Shown here one piece after another: positions 46,395 to 55,790 of a stretch of DNA of 64,000 bases. Location: NCBI RefSeq assembly GCF_900143565.1, contig NZ_FREX01000009.1:62001-126000 (forward strand), in the 5' to 3' direction. The DNA is from Pseudovibrio sp. Alg231-02. GTDB taxonomy: Bacteria; Pseudomonadota; Alphaproteobacteria; Rhizobiales; Stappiaceae. Numbering within the stretch: position 1 is the stretch's first letter; each line of letters opens with the position of its first letter. A program made the translations under genes and the position numbers. Below the pieces are notes generated by a model. The model was not told the origin of the DNA. It was given only the letters and a program-made list of their open reading frames with translations, and searched no databases.

Positions 46395-47108
46395 ATGTCT
46401 GGCTTCTTCAACACGTTGTTCTTCGGAATATATCCATACATTGCCCTCTCGGTTATGATTGTAGGCACAATCATCCGTTATGACCGTGAGCCTTACAGCT
46501 GGCGCGCTGGTTCAAGCCAGCTCCTGCGCCGCAAGCAGTTGGTCTGGGGTTCAGTGCTCTTTCATGTAGGCGTGCTGATCATCTTCTTTGGCCACTTGGT
46601 TGGATTGCTGACCCCAATAGTCCTGTTCGATCTGGTGGGTATCAGTCACGGTGCCAAACAGGTTCTTGCTGTCGTCGTCGGCGGTATTGCTGGCCTGATG
46701 GCGATTGTGGGTGCAGGGATGCTCATTCATCGTCGCTTGTATGATGCGCGTGTACGAGCAGTCTCCAGCACAATGGACACCTTCATTATATGTCTGTTGG
46801 GCTTCCAGTTGCTTCTGGGTCTTGGAACTATACCTGTTTCCCTCATGCATCTGGACGGTGAGGAAATGGTCAAATTCATGAGCTGGGCACAAGGCATCTT
46901 CACATTCCGTGGTGATGCAGCAAGCTATGTCGTTGATGCTTCATGGATCTTCAAGTTGCACTTGTTCGTGGGGCTGACGATCTTGCTCATCTTCCCGTTC
47001 ACACGCTTGGTGCATATGCTCAGCGTTCCGGCAAGATACTTGTGGCGTCCCGGTTACCAGATCGTGCGTGAGCGCAACTCCACCAATTCACGCCATCCTG
47101 CTGAGTGA
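46395..47108 (+). CDS. narI: Respiratory nitrate reductase gamma subunit (cytochrome b)
   Basis: NarI is the membrane diheme cytochrome b that oxidises quinol. The 237-residue protein has five hydrophobic segments. Histidines in LFHVGVLIIFFGHLVG and in WIFKLHLFVG and FTRLVHMLSVP match the haem-ligand positions of NarI. It follows narJ within the operon and is followed 6 bp on by the ppiC-type gene. Confidence 0.97.
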   Translation: MSGFFNTLFFGIYPYIALSVMIVGTIIRYDREPYSWRAGSSQLLRRKQLVWGSVLFHVGVLIIFFGHLVGLLTPIVLFDLVGISHGAKQVLAVVVGGIAGLMAIVGAGMLIHRRLYDARVRAVSSTMDTFIICLLGFQLLLGLGTIPVSLMHLDGEEMVKFMSWAQGIFTFRGDAASYVVDASWIFKLHLFVGLTILLIFPFTRLVHMLSVPARYLWRPGYQIVRERNSTNSRHPAE

Positions 47109-47114
47109 GGTGAA

Positions 47115-48002
47115 ATGGCCAATCTCTACACCAACCCAAATCTGAATGAAGGTGCTCAGGCCGATGCGGATCTGCCGAGCACTAAGGTGCCTCCAAAAAG
47201 CAAACCGATCATTACCGATGTGTCGGTCAACGGGGTCCAAATCTCAGAGCAAGACATTCTGGCAGAGGCCCAAAACCATCCGGCTGAGAACCCAGGTCAG
47301 GCGGTGCAAGCTGCTGCGAGAGCGTTAGTTGTCCGAGAACTGCTGTTGCAGCAAGCCAAGGCCTTGAACATTGAGGCTGCACCAGAACAGATGGATGACG
47401 GGAGTGAGACACCTGAAGATGCAGCGATCAGAGAACTGATTGAGCAGGAGGTCGAGATCCCGACTGCTTCTAAAGATGAGTGCCAGCGTTACTACGAAAA
47501 CAACAGGACCCGCTTTAGTTCAGAGCCAATCTATGAAGCCAGCCATATCTTGTTTGCAGCTGGGCCGGAGCAACACACTGCCCGCAGCATAGCCAAAGCC
47601 CGTGCCCACGATGTCATCAAACTGCTTGAGGACAAACCAGAAGCTTTTGCTGATCTGGCGCTGGAGTACTCCGCTTGCCCTTCAAAAGAAACGGGCGGAA
47701 ATCTGGGCCAATTGACCAAGGGAAGCACAGTTTCGGAGTTTGAAAAAGCGCTCCAATCGATGCATGCAGGACAGATGACAGGCGAACCTGTTGAGACCAA
47801 GTTCGGCTACCACATCATTTTCCTGAACAGGAAGATAGAGGGAAATACCCTGCCATTCGAGCATGTTGAGGAAACCATCAGAGCATGGTTGGAAGCCGCA
47901 AGCTGGTCCAAAGCAGTGTCTCAATACATCACTATCCTGGCAGGGTCTGCTGAGATAAAAGGCATTGATTTACTTGGTTCTGACAGCCCGTTGGTTCAGT
48001 AA
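47115..48002 (+). CDS. PpiC-type peptidyl-prolyl isomerase associated with nitrate reductase
   Basis: This 295-residue protein has a parvulin domain in its C-terminal half, with EASHILFAAGPEQHTARS and FADLALEYSACPSKETGGNLG leading to TKFGYHIIFLNRK. The N-terminal part resembles the NifM/SurA-like helical chaperone region (AQNHPAENPGQAVQAAARAL). No signal peptide is visible, so it is probably cytoplasmic. A gene of this type follows narI in Pseudomonas aeruginosa. A role in folding or maturing the reductase is inferred. Confidence 0.88.
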   Translation: MANLYTNPNLNEGAQADADLPSTKVPPKSKPIITDVSVNGVQISEQDILAEAQNHPAENPGQAVQAAARALVVRELLLQQAKALNIEAAPEQMDDGSETPEDAAIRELIEQEVEIPTASKDECQRYYENNRTRFSSEPIYEASHILFAAGPEQHTARSIAKARAHDVIKLLEDKPEAFADLALEYSACPSKETGGNLGQLTKGSTVSEFEKALQSMHAGQMTGEPVETKFGYHIIFLNRKIEGNTLPFEHVEETIRAWLEAASWSKAVSQYITILAGSAEIKGIDLLGSDSPLVQ

Positions 48003-48010
48003 AATTGTAA

Positions 48011-48038
48011 GTACTCAGCGATGAGTACCTGCTCTTTT
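48011..48038 (+). terminator. Hairpin at the end of the nar operon
   Basis: GTACTCA and TGAGTAC are perfect 7-bp arms around GCGA, followed by CTGCTCTTTT. The T run is short and offset, so it is a moderate terminator. It starts 8 bases after the ppiC stop codon. Confidence 0.55.
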
Positions 48039-48165
48039 ATCGATAAACTTGGATAAGCAGTAAGCTATTGATCTCTGGTATTTTCTCCTTCCTTAAATGT
48101 GATTAGGGTTATTTCCGGAGTTCTTCCCGTGATGTTCTCGGGATCCTGTGTTCTGGAGAAAAACA

Positions 48166-49158
48166 ATGTCGAAACTGAACTGGGGCTTTCTCGGAACAAG
48201 CTTCATCTCGCTGACAATGGCAGACGCTATACAAGCGGAAGGATCGACGCGGATACATTCCGTGGCAGGCCGGTCAGAAGTGCCTCTGAAAGTCTTTGCA
48301 GAAAAGTACGATGTTGAGCATACCTTTGATGACTTCAACGAGCTGATTGAAGACGAAGCCGTTGATATCATTTACATCGCTCTCCCAAACCACATTCACC
48401 ACGAGTACGTGGTCAAGGCAGCAAATGCGGGGAAAGCAATCCTCTGCGAAAAGTCGCTGTCTATCGACATGGAAAAAACCGATCAGGCGCTGAAAGCAGT
48501 TGCCGAGAACGGTGTATTCTTCGTGGAAGGATTGATGTACCTGAACCACCCGTTTGCAGCTGCTATTCGTGATGTGGTTGCTTCTGGTGAGTTGGGTGAG
48601 ATCCAGTCGATTACAGCTCAGTACTGCGCGTCAATTGCCAGGTTCGTGAACCCACATAGCAAGGGGGCACTTTATAACCTTGGTTGCTATCCGACCTCGC
48701 TGATGCATCTTCTATTACAGACTGCATTCCCGACCCATATCTTTGATAATTATAACATATCGGCAATGGGCCGACGTGGTGCAGATGGGAACATCTGCGA
48801 GTCAGCAGCAACGTTGCGATTGAACAACGGTGTTGTTTGCCAGCTTCACACGGCAGAAGACTACGGTCTCCATGCTGGTTTCACAGTGCTTGGCTCCAAG
48901 GCAAGTCTGGTGTTGAATTCCAACCCATGGCTACCGGAAGCTGAGGGGAATATCTTCACGGTCACCCCCTACGAAAAGCCGGGTGACACGCGCACAGTTA
49001 CGGCAGACGGCAACGCCTTTATTTATCAGGTCAGAGCGATCCGTGAAGCGATCGAAGCTGGCAACAAGGCGCTGGAAAGTCCGGCTCCGAGTGTTGAGGA
49101 CAGCCGTCAGATCATGCAGATCCTGACCGCTTGGGAAGCTGCAACCGTGACTGCCTGA
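48166..49158 (+). CDS. Gfo/Idh/MocA-family oxidoreductase
   Basis: This is a 330-residue dehydrogenase. The NAD(P)-binding loop is LNWGFLGTSFISLTMADAIQ, and IIYIALPNHIHHEYVVKAAN with AILCEKSLSIDM contains the conserved EK(S/P) motif. The His region is LYNLGCYPTSLMHLLL, where the usual D-x-G-x-H is not obvious. GGAG precedes the ATG at 48166; the frame extends to 48148. It resembles trans-dihydrodiol- or glucose-fructose-oxidoreductase-like members. It is separate from the nar operon by the hairpin at 48011. Confidence 0.88.
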   Translation: MSKLNWGFLGTSFISLTMADAIQAEGSTRIHSVAGRSEVPLKVFAEKYDVEHTFDDFNELIEDEAVDIIYIALPNHIHHEYVVKAANAGKAILCEKSLSIDMEKTDQALKAVAENGVFFVEGLMYLNHPFAAAIRDVVASGELGEIQSITAQYCASIARFVNPHSKGALYNLGCYPTSLMHLLLQTAFPTHIFDNYNISAMGRRGADGNICESAATLRLNNGVVCQLHTAEDYGLHAGFTVLGSKASLVLNSNPWLPEAEGNIFTVTPYEKPGDTRTVTADGNAFIYQVRAIREAIEAGNKALESPAPSVEDSRQIMQILTAWEAATVTA

Positions 49159-49767
49159 GCGACATGATATTGCAATGTGAGGGGTGCGATTGCACTCCTC
49201 CGAGCAGCCTGTGTGGGTTGCCAAAATACTCGCAACTACAACAATTCCCAAATTTTTCTCAGTGATCCGTTGCAGCTTGCATTGCCTGCTCTATAAGCAG
49301 CAAGCGTCAATTCCTGCATAAAATCAGCTTGCTACGTGGATGCAATTTAGGCAATCAGAGCAATCATTAGCGCTGTGTGCTATTTTTCAATCCATGGAAA
49401 ATATTGCAAAATAATATTGATTGAAATTATTTGACCGAAAAGTAAAATTTCATAATGTTGCTTCGATTCGAGTGTTTTATCGTCACTTAGCTCAATCCAC
49501 AGCTATATAGTGGTCCAATAATATTTATACAGTCGATAAATAGCTGAATACCATAAGAAAAGTACTGTGTGATCTGCATTAATTTACGTGTCGTCACGCA
49601 AAAAATACTTCTGAGGCATCTAGTCATTAGCCGCTTTGTCTCGTATACAGCCATTTTTAATGCCTTCGTCCTGCTCAGGACCTTTTCACTTAAAATGCGA
49701 GATAGGGCAGATTGCGGCTGCAGTCTGATCTGCAGCCCTGCACAATTATTGATTTCAGGGGGTGTGC
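49159..49767. other. AT-rich gene-free region before the nucleobase transporter operon
   Basis: About 610 bases with no supported gene. A hairpin at 49179-49200 (GAGGGGTGC pairing with GCACTCCTC around GATT) may end the upstream transcript. The middle is AT-rich and carries many short near-palindromes. A perfect inverted repeat at 49716-49737 lies close to the next gene. The operon promoter should lie here. No known riboswitch pattern is evident by eye. Confidence 0.45.
49716..49737 (+). promoter_or_regulatory. Perfect inverted repeat in the leader of the BMP operon
   Basis: GGCTGCAG and CTGCAGCC are perfect 8-bp arms around TCTGAT, with nearby GCAG/CTGC extending the symmetry. It sits 30 bases before the start codon of the binding protein. 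It could be a regulator site or a leader hairpin. Confidence 0.5.
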
Positions 49768-50778
49768 ATGTTTGCGACACGTTTGAACGGTTTGGTGAGA
49801 CGCCATGTTCTCGCAGCCGTAGCTGTTTTTGCGGCCATAATCGCGGTTTATTCACCAGCAAAAGTTTTAGCTGCCGAACCTCTCAAGGTCGCAGCGATTT
49901 ACACCGTTCCTGTTGAGCAGCAATGGGTTGGACGTATCCACCAAGCGCTCAACGCAGCGGCAGAACGCGGTGACATCACCTACGTCTATTCCGAGAACAC
50001 AGCCAACACCGACTATGAGCGCGTCATGCGTGAGTACGCCGAAGCTGGTCATCAGCTCATTGTTGGTGAGGCGTTTGCAGTAGAACGCGCAGCGCGCAAC
50101 GTGGCTGCAGAATACCCGGAAACAGCTTTCCTCATGGGCTCCTCCTTCCCGGCAGCTGAGCCAAACTTTGCGGTGTTCGACAACTTCATTCACGAACCAT
50201 CCTACCTCTCCGGTATGATCGCAGGTGCGAAATCTAAGTCTGGCAAAATCGGCATGATCGGCGGCTTTGCTATTCCGGAAGTAAACCGCCTCATGCACGC
50301 ATTCATGAATGGTGCTAAGGCAACCAATCCAGAGGTGACTTTCACAGTCAACTTCATCAACTCCTGGTACGATCCGCCAAAAGCGAAAGAAACCGCTTAC
50401 GCCATGATCGATGCCGGTGCGGATGTATTGTATGCAGAACGCTTCGGTGTGTCTGATGCGGCTATGGAAAAAGGCATCTTCGCGATTGGCAATGTGATCG
50501 ATACCGCTGCCGACTATCCAAACACCATCCTCGCCTCTGCCATCTGGCATATGGAGCCAACAATCGACACTGCGATTGCGGCTGTAAAGGCGAATAACTT
50601 CAAGGCTGAAGACTACGGCAAGTACTCCTTCATGGGCCATGCTGGTGGTTCGCTGATGGTTGATGAAACGCTGGTGGATGCGGACCTTCTTGGCAAGGTC
50701 AAAGCTGTCGAAGCGAGCATTCTGGATGGGTCCTTTACCGTTGAGATCAACGACGAAGAGCCAAAATCCTCCAATTAA
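49768..50778 (+). CDS. BMP-family ABC transporter substrate-binding protein
   Basis: This 336-residue periplasmic protein belongs to the Bmp/Med family, which binds nucleosides and nucleobases. The N-terminal signal peptide is around residues 1-33 (ending KVLAAEP), without a lipobox cysteine. The mature part starts LKVAAIYTVPVEQQWV and contains GAKSKSGKIGMIGGF, characteristic of the family. I chose the ATG at 49768 because AGGGGG lies upstream; an in-frame GTG precedes it by two codons. It heads an operon with ATPase, two permeases and a deaminase. Confidence 0.9.
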   Translation: MFATRLNGLVRRHVLAAVAVFAAIIAVYSPAKVLAAEPLKVAAIYTVPVEQQWVGRIHQALNAAAERGDITYVYSENTANTDYERVMREYAEAGHQLIVGEAFAVERAARNVAAEYPETAFLMGSSFPAAEPNFAVFDNFIHEPSYLSGMIAGAKSKSGKIGMIGGFAIPEVNRLMHAFMNGAKATNPEVTFTVNFINSWYDPPKAKETAYAMIDAGADVLYAERFGVSDAAMEKGIFAIGNVIDTAADYPNTILASAIWHMEPTIDTAIAAVKANNFKAEDYGKYSFMGHAGGSLMVDETLVDADLLGKVKAVEASILDGSFTVEINDEEPKSSN

Positions 50779-50858
50779 CGCTGATCGGGCCGGGGGGATA
50801 TCCCGGCCCGTCTTCTCCGCCTGCTACGCGCATAACCTCGTCAGTCCAAGGGTATCCC

Positions 50859-52406
50859 ATGCCAGAAACTGAGAGCGGGCATCCGCTTTTATCTCTTCAA
50901 AACATAACCAAGATCTTCGGTGATCTGGTTGCTAACGGAAACGTCAATCTGGACCTGCATGCCGGGGAAATCGTTGCGTTGCTGGGTGAGAACGGAGCGG
51001 GGAAAACCACGCTCATGAATATCCTGTTTGGTCATTATGTGGCTGATCAAGGACGTGTCATGGTTCGCCACTCCTCCGGTATTCTGGTAGATTTGGAGCC
51101 CGGTGCTCCTCAGGCGGCCCTTGAAGCGGGGATAGGTATGGTTCACCAGCACTTCACGCTGGCTGAGAACCTGACAGGTCTTGAGAACATCGTTTTGGGC
51201 ACTGAGAGCCTGTTCTCACGCCGCTTCAGCCGCTCCAAAGCGCGGGCAAAACTACAGGAGCTGATGCAGAGCTCCGGCCTAGAAGTTGATCTGGATCTGC
51301 GCGTCTCCAAGCTCGCTGTTGGTGAAAGACAGCGCGTCGAAATCCTCAAAGCGCTCTACCGGGACGCCCGCATTCTGGTGCTGGATGAACCCACAGCGGT
51401 TCTCACACCTCAGGAATCCGACAGTCTTTTCAAAACCTTGAAGCTGCTTGCTGCCAAAGGCATGGCGATCATCTTCATCTCCCACAAGATGGCCGAAGTG
51501 CTGGGCGCGTCTGATCGTGTTGCGGTTCTCAGAGGGGGCCGGATTGTTGCTGACCTTCCTACATCGCAGTGTGATCGCCACCAATTGGCTGAGGTGATGG
51601 TCGGGCATTCCGTCCAAACCGCAGAACGCAAACCTGGCTATCCGGAAGACGAAACGCTCGTTTTTGCCGGTGTCAGCGCTGGGGATGGCCGCGAGCAGAT
51701 CGAGAACGTCAATCTCGCCCTCTGTAAGGGGGAAATCATCGGCCTCGCAGGTGTTTCCGGCAACGGCCAAAGCACGCTGGCTAAGGTCATCTCTGGGCTG
51801 GAAATCCCTACCTCTGGCTCCGTCCTGCTCAACGGCAAACCGCTCAAGGCCAGTGCTGCGGCTGCCATTAAATCCGGTGTGGCCCGCATTCCGGAAGACC
51901 GTCACCACGACGGCATCGTTGGCGCTATGTCGGTAGAGGAAAACCTCGTTCTGGAAGAGATCCGCAAGCCTGCCTACCAACGCTTCGGCCTTCTTCGCTT
52001 CAACGAAATTCGCATGCGCGCTCAAGAGGCTATCAAGGCCTACGACATTCGCTGCTCCGGCCCGCTTGCTGTCTCCCGTCTGCTTTCCGGCGGGAACATC
52101 CAGAAAATTGTCCTCGCCAGAACGCTGGATCAGCAACCCGATATCGTCCTTGCCGCCCAGCCCTCCCGTGGGTTGGATGTTGGCGCAACGGCTGATGTGC
52201 ACCGCCGCCTGCAAGAGGCGCGGGATAGAGGCGCTGGCGTCCTTCTCATCTCTGAAGACCTGGACGAACTCTTCCAATTATCCGACAGGATTGCCGTGAT
52301 CCATCGCGGGCATATCTGCGAGCCAGTGGAGACGGAAAAGCTGGATAAGAAACAGGTTGGTCTGATGATGGCAGGACAATCCATAAAAGGGGAACAAGCA
52401 GCATGA
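50859..52406 (+). CDS. ABC transporter ATP-binding protein (two-domain, nucleoside/sugar type)
   Basis: This is a 515-residue tandem ATPase. In the first domain Walker A is LLGENGAGKTT near residue 45, the signature LAVGERQRVEILKA is near 148, and LVLDEPTAVL follows. In the second domain Walker A is GVSGNGQSTLAKV near 299, the signature LSGGNIQKIVLA is near 410, and the Walker B region DIVLAAQPSRGLD lacks the usual acidic residue. This degenerate second site is normal for sugar/nucleoside importers. It overlaps the first permease by four bases. Confidence 0.95.
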   Translation: MPETESGHPLLSLQNITKIFGDLVANGNVNLDLHAGEIVALLGENGAGKTTLMNILFGHYVADQGRVMVRHSSGILVDLEPGAPQAALEAGIGMVHQHFTLAENLTGLENIVLGTESLFSRRFSRSKARAKLQELMQSSGLEVDLDLRVSKLAVGERQRVEILKALYRDARILVLDEPTAVLTPQESDSLFKTLKLLAAKGMAIIFISHKMAEVLGASDRVAVLRGGRIVADLPTSQCDRHQLAEVMVGHSVQTAERKPGYPEDETLVFAGVSAGDGREQIENVNLALCKGEIIGLAGVSGNGQSTLAKVISGLEIPTSGSVLLNGKPLKASAAAAIKSGVARIPEDRHHDGIVGAMSVEENLVLEEIRKPAYQRFGLLRFNEIRMRAQEAIKAYDIRCSGPLAVSRLLSGGNIQKIVLARTLDQQPDIVLAAQPSRGLDVGATADVHRRLQEARDRGAGVLLISEDLDELFQLSDRIAVIHRGHICEPVETEKLDKKQVGLMMAGQSIKGEQAA

Positions 52407-53494
52407 TCCGGTTTGAACCTCGTACCAATGTTTCTTCGCTCTTCGCGTTTGCCCTGCCAATTATCGCCGGAATCACCGCGCTCGTGCTGGCTGCGATCCC
52501 CATTGCAGCGGCAGGGGGAGAAGTTTTCGCCGCCTACGGGCATATCTTCAAAGGCGCATTCGGCTCAAAGTTCGCATTCTCTGAACTTCTGGCCCGCGCA
52601 ACGCCGCTCATTTTCACGGGTCTGGCCGTCAGTGTCGCCTTTCGTGCCAAACTCTGGAACATTGGCGCTGAAGGCCAGCTCTATGTAGGCGCACTCGCAG
52701 CAGTCGCCATCGGCACCGGCGCAATCTCCGCGCCCGCCTACATCATGATCCCGCTGATTATACTGGCAGGCATGATTGCAGGCGGCACTCTTATGCTCGT
52801 CCCAACCCTGCTGAAAACGAAGCTGGGCGCAGATGAAGTGGTCACCACCTTGCTGCTCAACTTCGTCGTGCTGCTGTTTGTGCAGATGATGCTGGAAGGC
52901 CCGATGAAAGACCCCATGGGCATGGGCTGGCCGCAGTCAGAACCCATGACCAGCGCCGCCACACTGCCCAAAATGTTCGCCCGCATGCGCATCCACTGGG
53001 GCCTCGTGATCGCACTGGCATCAGCCCTGATCATCTACATTATGATGAAGCGCAGCGTCTGGGGTTTTGAAATCCGTGCAACGGGTGAAAACGTCTCTGC
53101 CGCAAAACATGCTGGCATTCCGGTCACCTCCACATTCATCAAAGTCGGCCTGATCTCCGGTGCATTGGCAGGCCTTGCAGGTGTCAGCGAAGTGGCTGGC
53201 CTCAAAGGGTATTTGACTGCCGATATCTCCCCGGGCTTCGGCTACACCGGCGTCGTGGTCGCCATGCTTGCAGGCCTCTCACCCGTTGGTGTGGTTGTGG
53301 CTGCTGTCTTCATCGCGGCAGTCTTTGTGGGGGCAGATAGCATGAGCCGCGCCATGGGCGTTTCCAGCTACATTGCTGATCTTGTGGTCGCCATGTCTTT
53401 GATCTGCGTATTGATTTCCAGCCTCTTTGTGCGCTTCAAAATCCGCTTTGTCAGGCCCAAAAAGACACCACTTGTCGCTAAAGGGGAGGCATAA
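52403..53494 (+). CDS. ABC transporter permease (nucleoside/nucleobase type), first
   Basis: This is a 363-residue membrane permease of the BPD_transp_2 group with about eight to nine segments. LWNIGAEGQLYVGALAAV and the following region with GLAGVSEVAGLKGYLTADIS are characteristic of nucleoside permeases (YufP/NupP type). It starts by ATGA overlap with the ATPase stop and is followed 3 bp later by the second permease. Confidence 0.94.
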   Translation: MIRFEPRTNVSSLFAFALPIIAGITALVLAAIPIAAAGGEVFAAYGHIFKGAFGSKFAFSELLARATPLIFTGLAVSVAFRAKLWNIGAEGQLYVGALAAVAIGTGAISAPAYIMIPLIILAGMIAGGTLMLVPTLLKTKLGADEVVTTLLLNFVVLLFVQMMLEGPMKDPMGMGWPQSEPMTSAATLPKMFARMRIHWGLVIALASALIIYIMMKRSVWGFEIRATGENVSAAKHAGIPVTSTFIKVGLISGALAGLAGVSEVAGLKGYLTADISPGFGYTGVVVAMLAGLSPVGVVVAAVFIAAVFVGADSMSRAMGVSSYIADLVVAMSLICVLISSLFVRFKIRFVRPKKTPLVAKGEA

Positions 53495-53497
53495 GAC

Positions 53498-54439
53498 ATG
53501 GAATATATTGATATTCTTCTCTCCGCAAATTTCTGGGCTGCTGCCATCCGCATCGCAACCCCGCTCATCTTTGGTGTGTTAGGTGCCTTGGTCTGCGAGC
53601 GGGCAGGGGTGCTCAACCTCGGTATTGAGGGCATCTTCGTGGTTGGCGCCATGTGTGGCTGGATGGCTGTTTGGCTCGGAGCTGGCCTCTGGGGCGGCAT
53701 CCTCGTCGCAGCACTGGCTGGGGCATTTTTCGGCTTGCTCCACGGCATCCTCACGGTGCCGCTGGGCTTGTCTCAGCACGTGTCTGGCCTTGGCATAACC
53801 ATGTTTGCAACCTCGGTCAGCTACTTCACCTACCGCACAGCTCTGCCAAAAGTGTCCAGCCCACCACGGATCGAGGCATTCCAGCCGCTTGATATTCCGG
53901 TTCTTTCAGACCTGCCTTTTATTGGCCCAGCCCTCTTCCAGCAAACATCCATGACCTTTCTGGCACTCGCCATGGTCTTGCTGGTCAGTTACGTGCTCTA
54001 TCGCACCCCGCTTGGCCTCGCCATCCGCGCCGTGGGTGACAATCCATCCGCCGTTGAAGCACAAGGCCTCTCGGTCTTTGTGCTACGTATCGGGGCGATC
54101 ATGGCCGGGTCTGCGTTGATGGCGCTGGGCGGTGCCTTCCTCACCATGTCCGCCTTTGATGCCTTCTTCTTTGGCATGATCAACGGACGCGGCTGGATCT
54201 GCATTGCACTGGTGGTGTTTGCAAGTTGGAGACCGGGCAAGGCTTTGCTGGGCGCGCTGCTGTTTGGCGCGTTTGATGCCTTCCAGATCCGCCTGCAAAA
54301 CGAGGTCGGTGCGGTGATCCCATCTCAGGTCTTCCTGATGATCCCGTATCTGCTATCCATCGTGGCGCTGGTGCTTGTGGCTCGCAAGGCAGACTACCCA
54401 CGCGCCCTGCTGCAACCTTATTTCCGTGGTCAGCGTTAA
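53498..54439 (+). CDS. ABC transporter permease (nucleoside/nucleobase type), second
   Basis: This is a 313-residue membrane permease of the YufQ/NupQ type. ALVCERAGVLNLGIEGIFVV near residue 28 is the conserved start of these permeases, and VGDNPSAVEAQGLSVF is a further family segment. It pairs with the preceding permease to form the channel. It lies 27 bp before the deaminase gene in the same operon. Confidence 0.94.
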   Translation: MEYIDILLSANFWAAAIRIATPLIFGVLGALVCERAGVLNLGIEGIFVVGAMCGWMAVWLGAGLWGGILVAALAGAFFGLLHGILTVPLGLSQHVSGLGITMFATSVSYFTYRTALPKVSSPPRIEAFQPLDIPVLSDLPFIGPALFQQTSMTFLALAMVLLVSYVLYRTPLGLAIRAVGDNPSAVEAQGLSVFVLRIGAIMAGSALMALGGAFLTMSAFDAFFFGMINGRGWICIALVVFASWRPGKALLGALLFGAFDAFQIRLQNEVGAVIPSQVFLMIPYLLSIVALVLVARKADYPRALLQPYFRGQR

Positions 54440-54466
54440 GCTGGAAAAGCAAGAAAGGCACCACTC

Positions 54467-55762
54467 ATGTCTCTGGATCTCCTTGTCAAAAACGCAGTTC
54501 TGACCACTGGCGAAGCTGGTGTAGATATCGCGGTGAAAAACGGCACAATCACCGCGATTGAAAAGGGCATCACCGCAGAAGCGGAGCGTGTGATTGATGC
54601 ACAGGGCCAGCTGGTCTCAGCACCATTTGTTGACCCGCACTTCCATATGGATGCCACCCTTTCCCTCGGCCTGCCAAGAATGAACGAGAGCGGCACCCTG
54701 CTGGAAGGCATCAGCCTTTGGGGAGAGTTGAAACCGTTATTGACCATTGATGCGGTTGTCGAACGTGCTCTGCGCTACTGCGATCTGGCAGTCTCGCAAG
54801 GCCTGCTGGCTATCAGAAGCCATGTGGATGTGTGTGATGATCGTCTGCTCGGTGTGGAAGCCATGCTGGATGTAAAGCAACGCATTGCGCCTTATATCGA
54901 TTTGCAGCTGGTCGCCTTTCCGCAGGATGGCTTCTACCGTTCACCAACGGCGGAAAACAACCTGCTCCGCGCACTGGATATGGGCGTGGATGTGGTCGGC
55001 GGCATCCCGCACTTTGAGCGCACTATGGAAGACGGTGCCCGCTCCGTGAAGGCCCTCATGGAAATTGCAGCACAACGCGGCCTGCGGGTGGACGTGCACT
55101 GCGATGAATCTGATGATCCTCTCTCTCGCCACATTGAGACACTGACTTACGAGACACGGCGATTGGGCATGCAGGGCAGGGTGACTGGATCGCATCTCAC
55201 CTCCATGCATTCCATGGACAATTACTACGTCTCCAAGCTGCTGCCTTTGATGGCGGAAGCTGATGTCTGCGCCATTGCCAACCCGTTGATCAACATCATG
55301 CTTCAGGGTCGTCACGACACCTACCCAAAACGCCGTGGCCAGACCCGCGTGCGTGAGATGCGCGAACTCGGCATCACCGTCGGCTTCGGTCATGACTGTG
55401 TAATGGACCCCTGGTACTCGCTGGGCAATGCAGACATGTTGGAAGTCGCCAGCATGGGCCTGCATGTAGGCCAGCTCTCCAGTCGCGATGACATCCGCTA
55501 TTGCTATGAGGCAGTCACAACAAACTCTGCAAAGATCATGGGGCTGGAAGGCTACGGCGTCAAAGTCGGCGGCAACGCAGACTTCGTGTTGCTTCAGGCA
55601 CAAGATGCCATTGAAGCCCTCCGCATGAAGGCAACCCGCCTCACTGTTGTTCGCCGCGGTAAGGTCATCGCCGAAACTGCCCCACGCATCGCCAACCTCT
55701 CTCTGGATGGCCGCCCAAAAACTGTGAATGCCGCGGATTACTCCCCAAGCGGCAACGCTTAA
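54467..55762 (+). CDS. Cytosine deaminase-like amidohydrolase (CodA family)
   Basis: The 431-residue amidohydrolase closely follows E. coli CodA. Metal ligands are H58 and H60 (DPHFHMD), H211 and the catalytic E214 (HCDE), H243 (GSHLTSMHS) and D310 (FGHDCVMDPWYSLG). PLINIMLQGRHDTYPKRR is also conserved. The position after the metal-ligand Asp is Cys (C311), where E. coli has D314, a substrate-contacting residue; changes at D314 alter preference for 5-substituted cytosines. With the adjoining BMP importer, an imported nucleobase is the likely substrate, but it may not be plain cytosine. Confidence 0.88.
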   Translation: MSLDLLVKNAVLTTGEAGVDIAVKNGTITAIEKGITAEAERVIDAQGQLVSAPFVDPHFHMDATLSLGLPRMNESGTLLEGISLWGELKPLLTIDAVVERALRYCDLAVSQGLLAIRSHVDVCDDRLLGVEAMLDVKQRIAPYIDLQLVAFPQDGFYRSPTAENNLLRALDMGVDVVGGIPHFERTMEDGARSVKALMEIAAQRGLRVDVHCDESDDPLSRHIETLTYETRRLGMQGRVTGSHLTSMHSMDNYYVSKLLPLMAEADVCAIANPLINIMLQGRHDTYPKRRGQTRVREMRELGITVGFGHDCVMDPWYSLGNADMLEVASMGLHVGQLSSRDDIRYCYEAVTTNSAKIMGLEGYGVKVGGNADFVLLQAQDAIEALRMKATRLTVVRRGKVIAETAPRIANLSLDGRPKTVNAADYSPSGNA

Positions 55763-55790
55763 AACGGGGACAACCCCGCAAAACCGCGCT

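Noticed and set aside
49867-50640. Long minus-strand frame opposite the BMP binding protein
   Set aside because: It mirrors a well-supported gene with signal peptide and family motifs, and has no domain of its own.
51279-52277. Long minus-strand frame opposite the ABC ATPase
   Set aside because: It is the complement of a gene with complete Walker and signature motifs.
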